64,000 nucleotides of DNA from Thermoleptolyngbya sichuanensis A183 (GTDB taxonomy: Bacteria > Cyanobacteriota > Cyanobacteriia > Elainellales > Elainellaceae), in the NCBI RefSeq assembly GCF_013177315.1, contig NZ_CP053661.1, positions 1,240,001 to 1,304,000 of the forward strand, written 5' to 3'. A program made the translations under genes and the position numbers. Position 1 is the first letter of the stretch, and each line of letters opens with the position of its first letter. A model generated the notes under the pieces. That model worked only from the letters and a program-made list of their open reading frames with translations. It was not told where the DNA came from and ran no database searches. Positions 33,876-41,924 of the stretch are shown here, piece after piece.

Positions 33876-34874
33876 TTAACGACCCAAGGCGGATAGCGCA
33901 AACCCTGCACACAGCAGCAGGCTACTCCAAAAATGCAGCGAGACGGCGATGAACTTGCAGTTGCTGACGCGGGCGGGTTTGTCGTGGTTGGCGAGGACGT
34001 GACGGCAGAGATGGAGCGCGGGCGGCAGGCTGGCAAAGATGAGCAGCGTCCAGATGGGAAATAGCCCTGTGATGACAAATAGCACCGTTAGCCCGTAGAG
34101 GCTGCCGCAGAGCCACGGGAGCAACTGCGCCGAACGACGAGTGCCCAGGCGCACGATGGGCGATCGCTTTCCGGCGGCGGCATCGTCTGCGACCTGGTGA
34201 AAGTGGGAGCAGAACAAAATCAGGCTGGTGCTGATGCCCAAAATGATGGATGCGGCCAGGCTTGTCCATGACCCCGACTGGCTCTGGCTATAGTAGGCGG
34301 CGGACACGCCCAGCGGCCCAAAGGCGAAGAAGCAGAGGATTTCGCCCAGCCCTTGATAGCCCAGGCGGAAGGGTGGACCCTGATAGACATAACCCAGTCC
34401 GCAGCAGAGCAAGACGAGACCCAGAACCGTAGGATCTTGCTGAATCCAGGAAATAGAAATGATGCCTGAAATTCCCAGGATTAAACAAACATTGGCGATC
34501 GCAAAAATCAGAGACTTATTTTTCGTTAGATTCACCAAAGAATGATGCTTGTTCTGATCGATTCCGGTTTCCGAATCAAACACATCGTTGCTTAGATTTT
34601 CCCAGATCAAAATTAAAATTGCGGCCGCTAAAAATGTGATCAAAATATCCCATTGAAGCGATCGCTTTTCAAAATAGGCGATCGCCGTTCCCAGCGCAAT
34701 CGGCATAATCGCAACGCTATACATGGGTGGCTTCAGGGCTGCCATCCAGAGCTTTTTGGCAGGCGGCTTGGCGAGCTGCTCTGGGTGGGGGCCGACCGCA
34801 GACCCAGCGCTGAGTGTCGGTTCTAGGGAGTGAAGGTTTGTGGAGGGAGTGTGTCGGGTCGGTTTGGTCGTCAT
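33876..34874 (-). CDS. menA: 1,4-dihydroxy-2-naphthoate phytyltransferase, 332 aa
   Basis: UbiA-family prenyltransferase that attaches the phytyl chain in phylloquinone (vitamin K1) synthesis, the photosystem I electron carrier. After a hydrophilic 35-residue N-terminus it has about eight to nine membrane helices. The first Asp-rich motif is ENLSNDVFDSETGIDQNKHH and the second is SHFHQVADDAAAGKRSPIV, both binding prenyl diphosphate-Mg. The cyanobacterial MenA type prefers phytyl-PP. It is divergent from menF, the first enzyme of the same pathway, 288 bp away, which supports the call. Its stop lies 4 bp from the glycosyltransferase stop. Confidence 0.93.
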   Translation of the reverse strand: MTTKPTRHTPSTNLHSLEPTLSAGSAVGPHPEQLAKPPAKKLWMAALKPPMYSVAIMPIALGTAIAYFEKRSLQWDILITFLAAAILILIWENLSNDVFDSETGIDQNKHHSLVNLTKNKSLIFAIANVCLILGISGIISISWIQQDPTVLGLVLLCCGLGYVYQGPPFRLGYQGLGEILCFFAFGPLGVSAAYYSQSQSGSWTSLAASIILGISTSLILFCSHFHQVADDAAAGKRSPIVRLGTRRSAQLLPWLCGSLYGLTVLFVITGLFPIWTLLIFASLPPALHLCRHVLANHDKPARVSNCKFIAVSLHFWSSLLLCAGFALSALGR

Positions 34875-35162
34875 TGCCGGCGGGTAACTGCTGGAAGCCT
34901 CATTATTCTACGATTTTCCGCCTCTCCGATTGGTCGTGGCGACCTGTTGGAACTGTAAAGAGTTGTGACTGATGTTGCGGGCGATCGCCCCTTGCCCAAA
35001 CGCTTGATGGGCCTTGGCTTTGTCGGAGACAATCGTCGGCTTCATTAGATCTTATGGGCCGGTGGCTAGACTTTGCCCAAGTATGTTACCTGTAGTAGAC
35101 AGGCTGCGCCCGCCATTGCTGTTTTACTGCTCACCTTTATCGAACCGTTTTACCATTGACTC

Positions 35163-36629
35163 ATGCCAGTCGCACCCCGACCGATTGAACCTGTTCAAGA
35201 TTGCAAAAGTTTATATAAACTCCTTTTCCAATGCCAGAAGCATATCAAACAAGTCCTAGATTCTGAGCATCAATCTGGTTGCAATTGGGTCAGCATTTCT
35301 CAGGAGATTGAGGCGGTTGATCCACTGCTGGCTCTACATCAATTTAATCTCTCTGATCAGCCCCATTTCTACTTTGAAAAACCCTACGAAGGCGAGGCCG
35401 TAGCGGCTTTCGGGAAAACTTTGTCGCTCAGCACGGGGGGCGATCGCCGCTTTTTAAGAACTCAGCAATTTCTCAAGCACAGCTTAATTGGGATGCCTCG
35501 TTTCATGGCAACTCATGGGGTGGAAACTGCGCCAATGGGCATCACTTCCCCAGCGGATCTTCGCTGTTTTTGTAGTTACACCTTTTTTGATGAGCCTAGA
35601 TCACTTCATTCACCATTTGCCTCTGCCATGATCTTGCTGCCAGAGTGGCAGATTTTGCGCCAGCCAGATCGCTGTTTGGCAACCGCAAATATAGCGCTGG
35701 ATGCTGATACTAATGTGACCATGCTAACCGATGCACTCTGGCGCAAGTTTCAAAAAATTCAGCAGGCAAACTATTCCTTATTAAACTTTGCGGGCAGTGA
35801 GGCGATCGCCCCCCCATCCTGGGAATTTTTAGAAATTAATGATTTCCAAAAAACGGTTGAAAAAGCACTCCGCTCGATTCATCAAAATCGCCTGCAAAAA
35901 CTGGTGCTGTCTCACGCGGTTGACGTGATTTCTCGCCGTCCATTCGACTGGCTTTTTTCCCTGCATCATCTGCGGCAGCTTTATCCCGATTGCTATATCT
36001 TTTCGGTGAACCAGGGCGGCAGCAAGACCTTTATCGGAGCCAGCCCCGAACGACTGGTCAGTGTGCGGAATCAGCGCCTCACGACTGATGCGCTGGCGGG
36101 GTCTGCGCCGCGAGGCCGCACAGCAGACGAAGATGCGAGGCTGGGATACACCCTGCTGAACACGCCCAAAGAGCGGCACGAACATCAGGTGGTGGTGGAC
36201 TTTTTGCGCGATCGCCTGCTCTGTCTTGGGCTATCCCCCCAGATGCCCGCCGCCCCCGACCTGCTGCGCTTGTCGAATATTCAGCATTTGCACACGCCCA
36301 TTCATGCCCACCTGCCTGCCCGACTGCACCCGCTGGAACTGGTGGACGCGCTGCACCCCACGCCCGCCGTGGCTGGGCTGCCCCGCGATATCGCCTGTGA
36401 GGAAATTCGCCGTTCTGAGGGCTTTGGGCGATCGCTCTACGCCGCACCCCTGGGCTGGGTCGATGCGGCGGGCAATGCGGAATTTATCGTCGGCATCCGT
36501 TCGGCCTTGCTAGAGGGCGATCGCGCTCGGCTGTATGCAGGTGCAGGCATCGTCGCCGGATCGGACCCTGCCCGCGAACTGGCTGAAGTTAAGCTAAAGC
36601 TGCAAGCGCTGCTCAAGGCACTGGTCTAG
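35163..36629 (+). CDS. menF: isochorismate synthase, 488 aa
   Basis: Converts chorismate to isochorismate, the first step of phylloquinone synthesis. The C-terminal chorismate-binding domain shows QKLVLSHAVDV, FIGASPERLVSVRNQRLTTD, LAGSAPRGRTADEDARLG, HLHTPIHAHLP, LHPTPAVAGLPRDIA, EGFGRSLYAAPLGWVDAAG and YAGAGIVAGSDPARELAEV with the Mg-binding Glu. The N-terminal 180 residues are more variable, as usual in the family. The divergent neighbour menA belongs to the same pathway, which favours MenF over salicylate or siderophore EntC. Monocistronic, ATG at 35163. Confidence 0.94.
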   Translation: MPVAPRPIEPVQDCKSLYKLLFQCQKHIKQVLDSEHQSGCNWVSISQEIEAVDPLLALHQFNLSDQPHFYFEKPYEGEAVAAFGKTLSLSTGGDRRFLRTQQFLKHSLIGMPRFMATHGVETAPMGITSPADLRCFCSYTFFDEPRSLHSPFASAMILLPEWQILRQPDRCLATANIALDADTNVTMLTDALWRKFQKIQQANYSLLNFAGSEAIAPPSWEFLEINDFQKTVEKALRSIHQNRLQKLVLSHAVDVISRRPFDWLFSLHHLRQLYPDCYIFSVNQGGSKTFIGASPERLVSVRNQRLTTDALAGSAPRGRTADEDARLGYTLLNTPKERHEHQVVVDFLRDRLLCLGLSPQMPAAPDLLRLSNIQHLHTPIHAHLPARLHPLELVDALHPTPAVAGLPRDIACEEIRRSEGFGRSLYAAPLGWVDAAGNAEFIVGIRSALLEGDRARLYAGAGIVAGSDPARELAEVKLKLQALLKALV

Positions 36630-36648
36630 ATGTTCTGTTCTAAAGCGC

Positions 36649-36857
36649 GATGTGCAACTTTCAATCTGCCCTCATCCCCCAACCCCTTCTCCCAAGTCGG
36701 GAGAAGGGGAGCAAGAAAGACGCTTTGGGAAATATATTGCCGTATTGCTCACTAGCCTTCTCCCAAGTCGGGAGAAGGGGAGCAAGAAAGGCTTGAAGTC
36801 TCTCTCCCGCTCTGGGAGAAGGATTTAGGGTGAGGGGGATCGGCAAAGTTGCACATC
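36649..36857. repeat. interspersed repeat family B, copy 3, with 13-bp terminal inverted repeat
   Basis: GATGTGCAACTTT at the left end and AAAGTTGCACATC at the right are a perfect inverted repeat. Inside, the block CTTCTCCCAAGTCGGGAGAA GGGGAGCAAGAAAG occurs twice (about 36688 and 36758), so this copy carries an internal duplication. It fills most of the gap between menF and the Uma2 gene. Confidence 0.85.
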
Positions 36858-36933
36858 CCTTGGTTTAAAGTTGGATATAAGCGTTGCCCTAGTTTCTGCT
36901 GCAAGCCCCCAACTCGCCTTGAGAGAGCCTTTT

Positions 36934-37620
36934 ATGGTGACAGTGCCAGTTGCCAAGCCAATTAGCCAAATGCACCTGGCACCGGGCAGTGTAGTCAGCA
37001 TTTCTGGCCTGTCCTGGGAAGAGTTTGAATGTCTTTTGGAAGAGCTAGGCACACGGCGGGCTGCCCGAATTGCCTACAGCAATGGCACGCTGGAGATTAT
37101 GGTTCCTTTGCCCGAACATGAACGACCAACCGAGCTAATCTCAGATCTGGTCAAGCAACTGCTGAGCGCGACTGGGCAGGATTACGAACCCTTTGGGTCA
37201 ACGACATTCAAACGAGAAGGCATCGCTGGGGTTGAGCCAGATGCTTGTTTTTACATTCAGCACGCGCCGCAAATGCGGGGTCGGCGGCGGCTGCAACCGG
37301 GCGATCCGCCGCCCGATTTGGCAATTGAATATGTGCATTACGTGACAGATATAACTTCCGTGATGACGCTAGCGGCTTATGAGGCGATCGCCGTTCCAGA
37401 ACTGTGGGTTTATGCCAATGGAAACCTGACCTTTTACATCCTGCATGATGGGCATTATGTGGAATCTGAATATAGCCCAACGTTTCCTGAGCTTCCAGTT
37501 AAGCAGATGATTCTAGAGGCTGTGGCGCAGGTGTGGACAGTCGGCACGCCTGCGGCGCTCCAGGCGTTTCAGATGGCGCTGAGAGCGTGGCTGCAAAAAA
37601 GCGACCGATCAGAAGTCTAG
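36934..37620 (+). CDS. Uma2 family (DUF820) putative nuclease, 228 aa
   Basis: Member of the PD-(D/E)XK-like Uma2 family, abundant in cyanobacteria and of unknown role. Markers: SGLSWEEFECLLEELG, RIAYSNGTLEIMVPLPEHE, GVEPDACFYIQ (Asp), PPPDLAIEY (Asp-Glu) and YEAIAVPELWVY, the equivalent of the usual K-x-xxY-x-xxGVxEyW element with the catalytic Lys missing or replaced. The start is ATG 36934 with an upstream GAGAG. The 3' end overlaps the next, convergent Uma2 gene by 12 bp. Confidence 0.85.
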   Translation: MVTVPVAKPISQMHLAPGSVVSISGLSWEEFECLLEELGTRRAARIAYSNGTLEIMVPLPEHERPTELISDLVKQLLSATGQDYEPFGSTTFKREGIAGVEPDACFYIQHAPQMRGRRRLQPGDPPPDLAIEYVHYVTDITSVMTLAAYEAIAVPELWVYANGNLTFYILHDGHYVESEYSPTFPELPVKQMILEAVAQVWTVGTPAALQAFQMALRAWLQKSDRSEV

Positions 37621-38244
37621 CTCCTCAAACAGTTCCGCGACCGCGAGGGAAAACCCCGGCACAACCGATTCGCCCTCCAGCGAGTCTTGGAGCCGCAGCA
37701 GGCGATCGGGGCTGGGGCTGTGGTAGACCAGCACGTACTGCTCATCCGGGTGAATCACCCATACTAGGCGAGTTTCGTTTTCAAAATATTCGACGATTTT
37801 TTCGTGAATTTCTTCGACCGTGTTGCTGGGCGACAAGACTTCCACTGCCAGATCTGGCGCACCCTGAAAGAAGCCCTTGGGCAGCCGCCGCAGCCCTTGC
37901 AGCCGATCTTTAGCCACGAAGGACACATCGGGCGATCGCCGATTGCCGTTTTTCATCGCAAAGGCGGTGCTAGAGTCACAAACTCGGCCCAATTTGTGCG
38001 TGCGAACATACAGCGATAGGCTACCTCCCAAAAAGCTGCCAATTTCGCCATGTTCCATTCCTGAGTTGCCCATATCAATGAGTTCTCCGTTCACCAGTTC
38101 GTAGCGGTGGCCGTCCTGCGGCAGCGCCATAAATTCTGCATCGGTCCAGACCTTGGGTTCAGAGGCGGGCTGGATCGATAGACCGGATTCCGCTTTGGGT
38201 TCGTTTTTGGGTTCGTTTTTGGGTTCGTTGGATGCGAGGGTCAT
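37609..38244 (-). CDS. Uma2 family (DUF820) putative nuclease, 211 aa
   Basis: Second Uma2 protein, from a different subgroup than its convergent neighbour. Core: VWTDAEFMALPQDGHRYELV, NGELIDMGNSGMEHGE, RSPDVSFVAKDRL, APDLAVEVLSPSNTVEEIHE and KIVEYFENETRLVWVIHP, giving the Asp, Asp-x-Glu and Lys of the PD-(D/E)XK-like site. The N-terminus carries the repeat NEPKNEPKNEPK from a 12-bp microsatellite. GGAGG eight bases before the ATG at 38244 fixes the start; the ATG at 38259 overlaps that SD. It follows radC by about 32 nt on the same strand and may be in its operon. Confidence 0.85.
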   Translation of the reverse strand: MTLASNEPKNEPKNEPKAESGLSIQPASEPKVWTDAEFMALPQDGHRYELVNGELIDMGNSGMEHGEIGSFLGGSLSLYVRTHKLGRVCDSSTAFAMKNGNRRSPDVSFVAKDRLQGLRRLPKGFFQGAPDLAVEVLSPSNTVEEIHEKIVEYFENETRLVWVIHPDEQYVLVYHSPSPDRLLRLQDSLEGESVVPGFSLAVAELFEELDF

Positions 38245-38276
38245 CGGGGAGGCCTCCATTCACGGTTGGGATGGCG

Positions 38277-39008
38277 CTAGACTTCCTGGGGCGTTTCGCT
38301 CCAAAGCTGTGTGGTTTGGCGCAGGCTGATGAAGTCGCCATTGCCTAAGATTAGATGATCCAGCAGCGGGATGCCCAAGACCTGTGCGCCTTGCAGCAGT
38401 TGGCGGGTGAGGGCGATGTCTTCTGGGCTGGGTTCCAGGTTTCCCGATGGATGGTTGTGGGCGATGATGGCGCGGGTTGCGCCCCGGCGAATCACTTCGC
38501 GGAAGATTTCGCGGGGATGGGCGAGGGTTTCTGTGGCCGTGCCAATGCTGATCAGTTGGGTTCCCAGCAGGCGGTGCTTGATATCCAGCAGCACGACGGC
38601 AAAGCGCTCTTGGGGTTGCCACATGAGGTCCTGGCTGAGGACGGCGGCCGCCACGGCGGGGTCGTCTACGATGGTGCGATCGCCCGGTCGGGACTGAAAC
38701 ACCCGCTTGCCCAGTTCGATCGCCGCCAAAATGGTCGTTGCCTTTGCTTCGCCGACTCCGTTGATCTGCATCAACTCCTGAGGCGCAACATGCTGCAAGG
38801 CGGCCAGTCCGTTGCCGTGGCTCTCTTCCAGGGTTTTTAGAATCAGATTGCCCAGGCCCACGGCCGACAGTTTGCCCGGCCCCTGGCCGGTTCCCAGCAG
38901 GATGGCAAGTAGCTCCGGGGCGGAAAGTTGCTTCGCTCCATAGGCTAGCAGCCGCTCGCGGGGACGTTCGCTTTGCGGCAGGTCGGCGATCCGTAGGCTG
39001 TAGGTCAT
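38277..39008 (-). CDS. radC: RadC family protein (JAB/MPN domain), 243 aa
   Basis: The N-terminal helix-hairpin-helix region ([40 protein letters not shown]) is followed by an MPN+/JAB metalloprotease-like domain. That domain has the JAMM signature [19 protein letters not shown] and a His/Asp set typical of RadC. Despite its name, the role of the family in DNA repair is unproven. Length is normal. It is transcribed with the Uma2 gene downstream. Confidence 0.94.
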   Translation of the reverse strand: MTYSLRIADLPQSERPRERLLAYGAKQLSAPELLAILLGTGQGPGKLSAVGLGNLILKTLEESHGNGLAALQHVAPQELMQINGVGEAKATTILAAIELGKRVFQSRPGDRTIVDDPAVAAAVLSQDLMWQPQERFAVVLLDIKHRLLGTQLISIGTATETLAHPREIFREVIRRGATRAIIAHNHPSGNLEPSPEDIALTRQLLQGAQVLGIPLLDHLILGNGDFISLRQTTQLWSETPQEV

Positions 39009-39147
39009 GCAGGTGGGTGCGGGTAGATGCAGAGAGCGGAGGGGCGATCGCCTGCAGCAGTTGCGGGTCTTCTCCGCAGGCGACCGATTTTCCTGATTCT
39101 CCTAGTCTTCCCTTAATTTCCTCGTCCTAGTCAAAGGGACGATGGCT

Positions 39148-39441
39148 TTAATTCAGGGGGCGATCGCGCTGGAGATAGCGCAACACATCCCCCGCATCGG
39201 AACGCAGGACAATGCCGCCCTCAGAAATCTGCACCACGCGGCTCCATTCAAAGCGCTCGGCATAGTGCAGGAGATGCAGGCGGTCGATCTCGTGCTGGGT
39301 GTCGGCGGGAGACCCGACCAGGTAAAGGCGCAGACGGCGGCGGCTCGGCTGTGGGGGCAGCAGCGGCGGCAGCGAAGCAGGGAGCGAAACCGAGGCCGCC
39401 TCCGGGTTGGAAGCCGCCGAAAAGTATTGAATTTGAAGCAT
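39148..39441 (-). CDS. small conserved hypothetical protein, 97 aa
   Basis: The C-terminal two-thirds has the features of a conserved small cyanobacterial protein: RRLRLYLVGSPADTQHEIDR, LHLLHYAERFEWSRVVQISE and GDVLRYLQRDRP. The first 35 residues are Pro/Ser-rich and probably unstructured. GAGG is placed well before the ATG at 39441, so this frame, and not the several overlapping ones, is translated. Function unknown to me. A structured leader may precede it (39545-39620). Confidence 0.7.
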   Translation of the reverse strand: MLQIQYFSAASNPEAASVSLPASLPPLLPPQPSRRRLRLYLVGSPADTQHEIDRLHLLHYAERFEWSRVVQISEGGIVLRSDAGDVLRYLQRDRPLN

Positions 39442-39910
39442 TTGGGGTTTCCTCTTGAAATGGGAATGAAGGAAACCCCGAAAAACTGCCGCCCGAAAGA
39501 CATAGAGCGAATTTCAAGGCGGCTAAAATAAGCAAAGCCCTGAGACAGCGTACTCTGTCAATGGGTCAGGTGCTGGTTGGTGCGGCTAACACCTGCCAGC
39601 GCCGTAAACGACTAGCGGCAAATTTTTCGGGGACGCTGCGTCGATAGGGTATCTTTCACAGCTTGATGGACGATTGTAGTAGATGCGATCTCCGATGGCA
39701 AGGAAATTTTAGATTTTGAGCTTGGGGATTGATCGACCATTTTGCGGCGGCAAAGGCTCCAAGCTAAACCCCAAAATCCAAAATCCAAAACCCAAAACCC
39801 ACAGGACTTATGCACTTGCGATAAGCTCTTTGGGCTTTGGACAATTTCTCGCAGGCGCAGCCTGCGAGAAATTGTCCAACTGCGTAAGTCCCAACCCAAA
39901 ATCCAAAATC
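39442..39910. other. leader and intergenic region upstream of the 97-aa gene
   Basis: Read on the minus strand, 39545-39620 can fold: GCAGGTG pairs with CACCTG(C) around a TTAGCCGCACC segment, and GACAG pairs with CTGTC about 20 bases later. The part 39735-39800 is an AAATCC/AAACCC-type simple sequence, and 39803-39892 is a MITE-like copy. No ORF here looks real. Confidence 0.4.
39803..39892. repeat. MITE-like double-hairpin element (family A), copy 5
   Basis: AGGACTTATGCA at the left and TGCGTAAGTCC at the right, with the inner stem TTGGACAATTTCTCGCAGG / CCTGCGAGAAATTGTCCAA. Same orientation as the copy at 21539. It is inserted in a run of AAATCC/AAACCC simple sequence just downstream of the 79-aa gene. 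Confidence 0.88.
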
Positions 39911-40150
39911 TCACAATAGCTCTAGCTCATCCGGACGGAAGGCATAGATGGCCTGTAGCCCAGCCGAATCGACGTAAATCTGCTGCGTATCGAGATCGTA
40001 CAGGTAAAGCACAATTTCTGCGGGGGACGACGGGGGCGATGCATCCTCCGACCAAACAATCCCGGCAATGATCCCATAGCTGTAGGTACGTTCGCTGTTT
40101 GGCTCGGGGCTAAACGGTTGCCGCAGGCGCACGAGGTCGCCTATATCCAT
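39911..40150 (-). CDS. small conserved hypothetical protein, 79 aa
   Basis: Probably a small beta-barrel protein: MDIGDLVRLRQPF at the start, YSYGIIAGIVWSED, then AEIVLYLYDLDTQQIYVDSA and an acidic end RPDELELL. The IGDLVRL...GIIAGIV pattern resembles SH3-like or KOW-like small proteins. It has no Cys or membrane span. Such genes recur in cyanobacteria without known function. It is divergent from crtD with a 180-bp gap. Confidence 0.65.
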   Translation of the reverse strand: MDIGDLVRLRQPFSPEPNSERTYSYGIIAGIVWSEDASPPSSPAEIVLYLYDLDTQQIYVDSAGLQAIYAFRPDELELL

Positions 40151-40328
40151 CGCAATCTTGAGAAATCTGCCTTAAATGATCATTAACCTTACCTTAACCT
40201 GAACATCGAACACAATCTTGACTTTTATAGCGCGATCGCCCTTATCCAGTTAAACGTTAAGATGAGAATTATTAAGAAATGTAATGCAGGTATCACAGGG
40301 CTGGCGATCGCTAGCCGGAGTAAGGCGT

Positions 40329-41837
40329 ATGGCTCCTCGTGTGGTGGTAGTTGGGGCGGGCATTGGCGGGCTGACGGCGGCGGCGCTGCTGGCGCGGCGG
40401 GGCTATGCGGTGCGGGTGTTTGAGCAGGCGATCGCGCCAGGGGGCTGTGCCTCTACGTTTCGGCGGCGCGGCTTTACCTTCGACGTGGGCGCGACCCAGG
40501 TGGCCGGGCTAGAACCGGGCGGCATTCACCACCGCATTTTCTCAGAATTGGGCATCGAGCCACCCGCTGCCACGCCCTGCGACCCTGCCTGCGCCGTCTA
40601 TCTGCCAGGAGAAGCGGAGCCGATCCGCGTGTGGCGCGATCCGCAGCGCTGGCAGCAAGAGCGGCAGCGCCAGTTTCCGGGAAGCGAACCCTTCTGGCAA
40701 TTGCTCAAGGACTTGTTTCAGGCAAGCTGGGCGTTTCAGAGCCGAGATCCGGTGCTGCCGCCGCGCAATGGGTGGGATGTTTGGCAACTGGTGCAGGCGG
40801 TGCGGCCGGGAACGCTGACCACGCTGCCGCATACGTTTTCTACGGTAGGGCAGGTGTTGCGCTGGTATGGGCTGGGGCAGGATCATCGGCTGCGGCGGTT
40901 TCTAGACTTGCAGCTGAAGCTCTATTCCCAGGTGGACGCGGAGGAAACGGCGCTGCTCTACGCGGCCACGGCGCTGGCGGTGCCGCAATCGCCCCAGGGC
41001 TTGTTTCACCTCCAGGGCAGTATGCAGGCCCTGAGCGATCGCCTGGTGGAAGCCCTGGAACGCGACGGCGGGACGCTGCACCTGCGCCACTCGGTAGACG
41101 GCATCCTCACGGAACAGGGTTGCGCCGTCGGCGTGCGTGTTTGCAACTCCAAAACGGGCGAAACCTGGACAGAACCCGCCGATCACGTCGTCGCCAACGT
41201 AACGGTGCAAAATCTGGTGAAACTGTTGGGCGAGGCCGCGCCCAGGGGTTATCGCCAGCGCGTAGACAAGCTGCCCGACGGCTCCGGCGCGTTTGTGGTG
41301 TATCTGGGGGTCAAGCAGGACGCGATTCCGGCTGACTGCCCGCCGCACCTGCAATTTCTCTACGACTTTGACGGGCCCATCGCCGAGAATAATTCCCTGT
41401 TTGTTTCCGTCAGCCATCCCGACGACGGCCGCGCCCCAGACGGCTGCGCCACGGTGATTGCGTCGTCTTTTACTGACCCGCGCATCTGGCAAGGCGACGA
41501 CGACCGCTACGCTGCGCTGAAGCAGCACTACACCGAAATGGCGATCGCTCGCCTGGGGCAATTCTTCCACCTGACACCTGAGACGATAGTGCATACCGAA
41601 GCCGCCACGCCCCGCACCTTTGCCTACTACACCGCGCGCGATCGCGGCATCGTTGGCGGCATCGGCCAGCGCGTCTCCACCTTCGGCCCCTTCGGCTTTG
41701 CCAACCGCACGCCGATTCCTCGCCTGTGGCTGGTGGGCGACTCGACTCATCCCGGCGAGGGCACAGCGGGCGTAAGCTATAGCGCGTGGACCGTGGCGCG
41801 GCAGATCGAGGCAGCGGGGGAGGGACGGAAGAAATGA
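40329..41837 (+). CDS. crtD: C-3',4' carotenoid desaturase (CrtD-type), 502 aa
   Basis: FAD-dependent desaturase of the phytoene-desaturase/CrtISO superfamily. In cyanobacteria the CrtD type acts in myxoxanthophyll synthesis. The dinucleotide-binding motif is VVVVGAGIGGLTAAALLARR, followed by FEQAIAPGGCASTFRRRGF, the TFDVGATQVAGLEPGG segment and the C-terminal FAD motif WLVGDSTHPGEGTAGVSYSA. Length fits. The start at 40329 has GGAGTAAGG in front; the frame extends 15 codons upstream. It converges on speA, with an 87-bp purine/pyrimidine inverted repeat between the stops. Confidence 0.88.
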   Translation: MAPRVVVVGAGIGGLTAAALLARRGYAVRVFEQAIAPGGCASTFRRRGFTFDVGATQVAGLEPGGIHHRIFSELGIEPPAATPCDPACAVYLPGEAEPIRVWRDPQRWQQERQRQFPGSEPFWQLLKDLFQASWAFQSRDPVLPPRNGWDVWQLVQAVRPGTLTTLPHTFSTVGQVLRWYGLGQDHRLRRFLDLQLKLYSQVDAEETALLYAATALAVPQSPQGLFHLQGSMQALSDRLVEALERDGGTLHLRHSVDGILTEQGCAVGVRVCNSKTGETWTEPADHVVANVTVQNLVKLLGEAAPRGYRQRVDKLPDGSGAFVVYLGVKQDAIPADCPPHLQFLYDFDGPIAENNSLFVSVSHPDDGRAPDGCATVIASSFTDPRIWQGDDDRYAALKQHYTEMAIARLGQFFHLTPETIVHTEAATPRTFAYYTARDRGIVGGIGQRVSTFGPFGFANRTPIPRLWLVGDSTHPGEGTAGVSYSAWTVARQIEAAGEGRKK

Positions 41838-41924
41838 AGAACGAAAAATGAAAAATGAAGAACGAAAAACGAACCCTCTTCGCTCTTCGTTCTTCGCTCT
41901 TCGTTCTTCCCTTTTCCCTCTTCC
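41838..41924. repeat. GAAGAACGAA simple repeats forming an inverted repeat between convergent genes
   Basis: The whole gap is a purine run (GAAGAACGAAAAATGAAAAA type) followed by its pyrimidine counterpart (CTTCGTTCTTCGCTCTTCG type). A transcript from either side could fold, so it may stop both crtD and speA transcripts. Confidence 0.7.

Noticed and set aside
39545..39620. SRP (4.5S) RNA gene
   Set aside because: A GGTCAGGTGC string is suggestive, but the GGAAGGAAGCAGCC core loop is absent.
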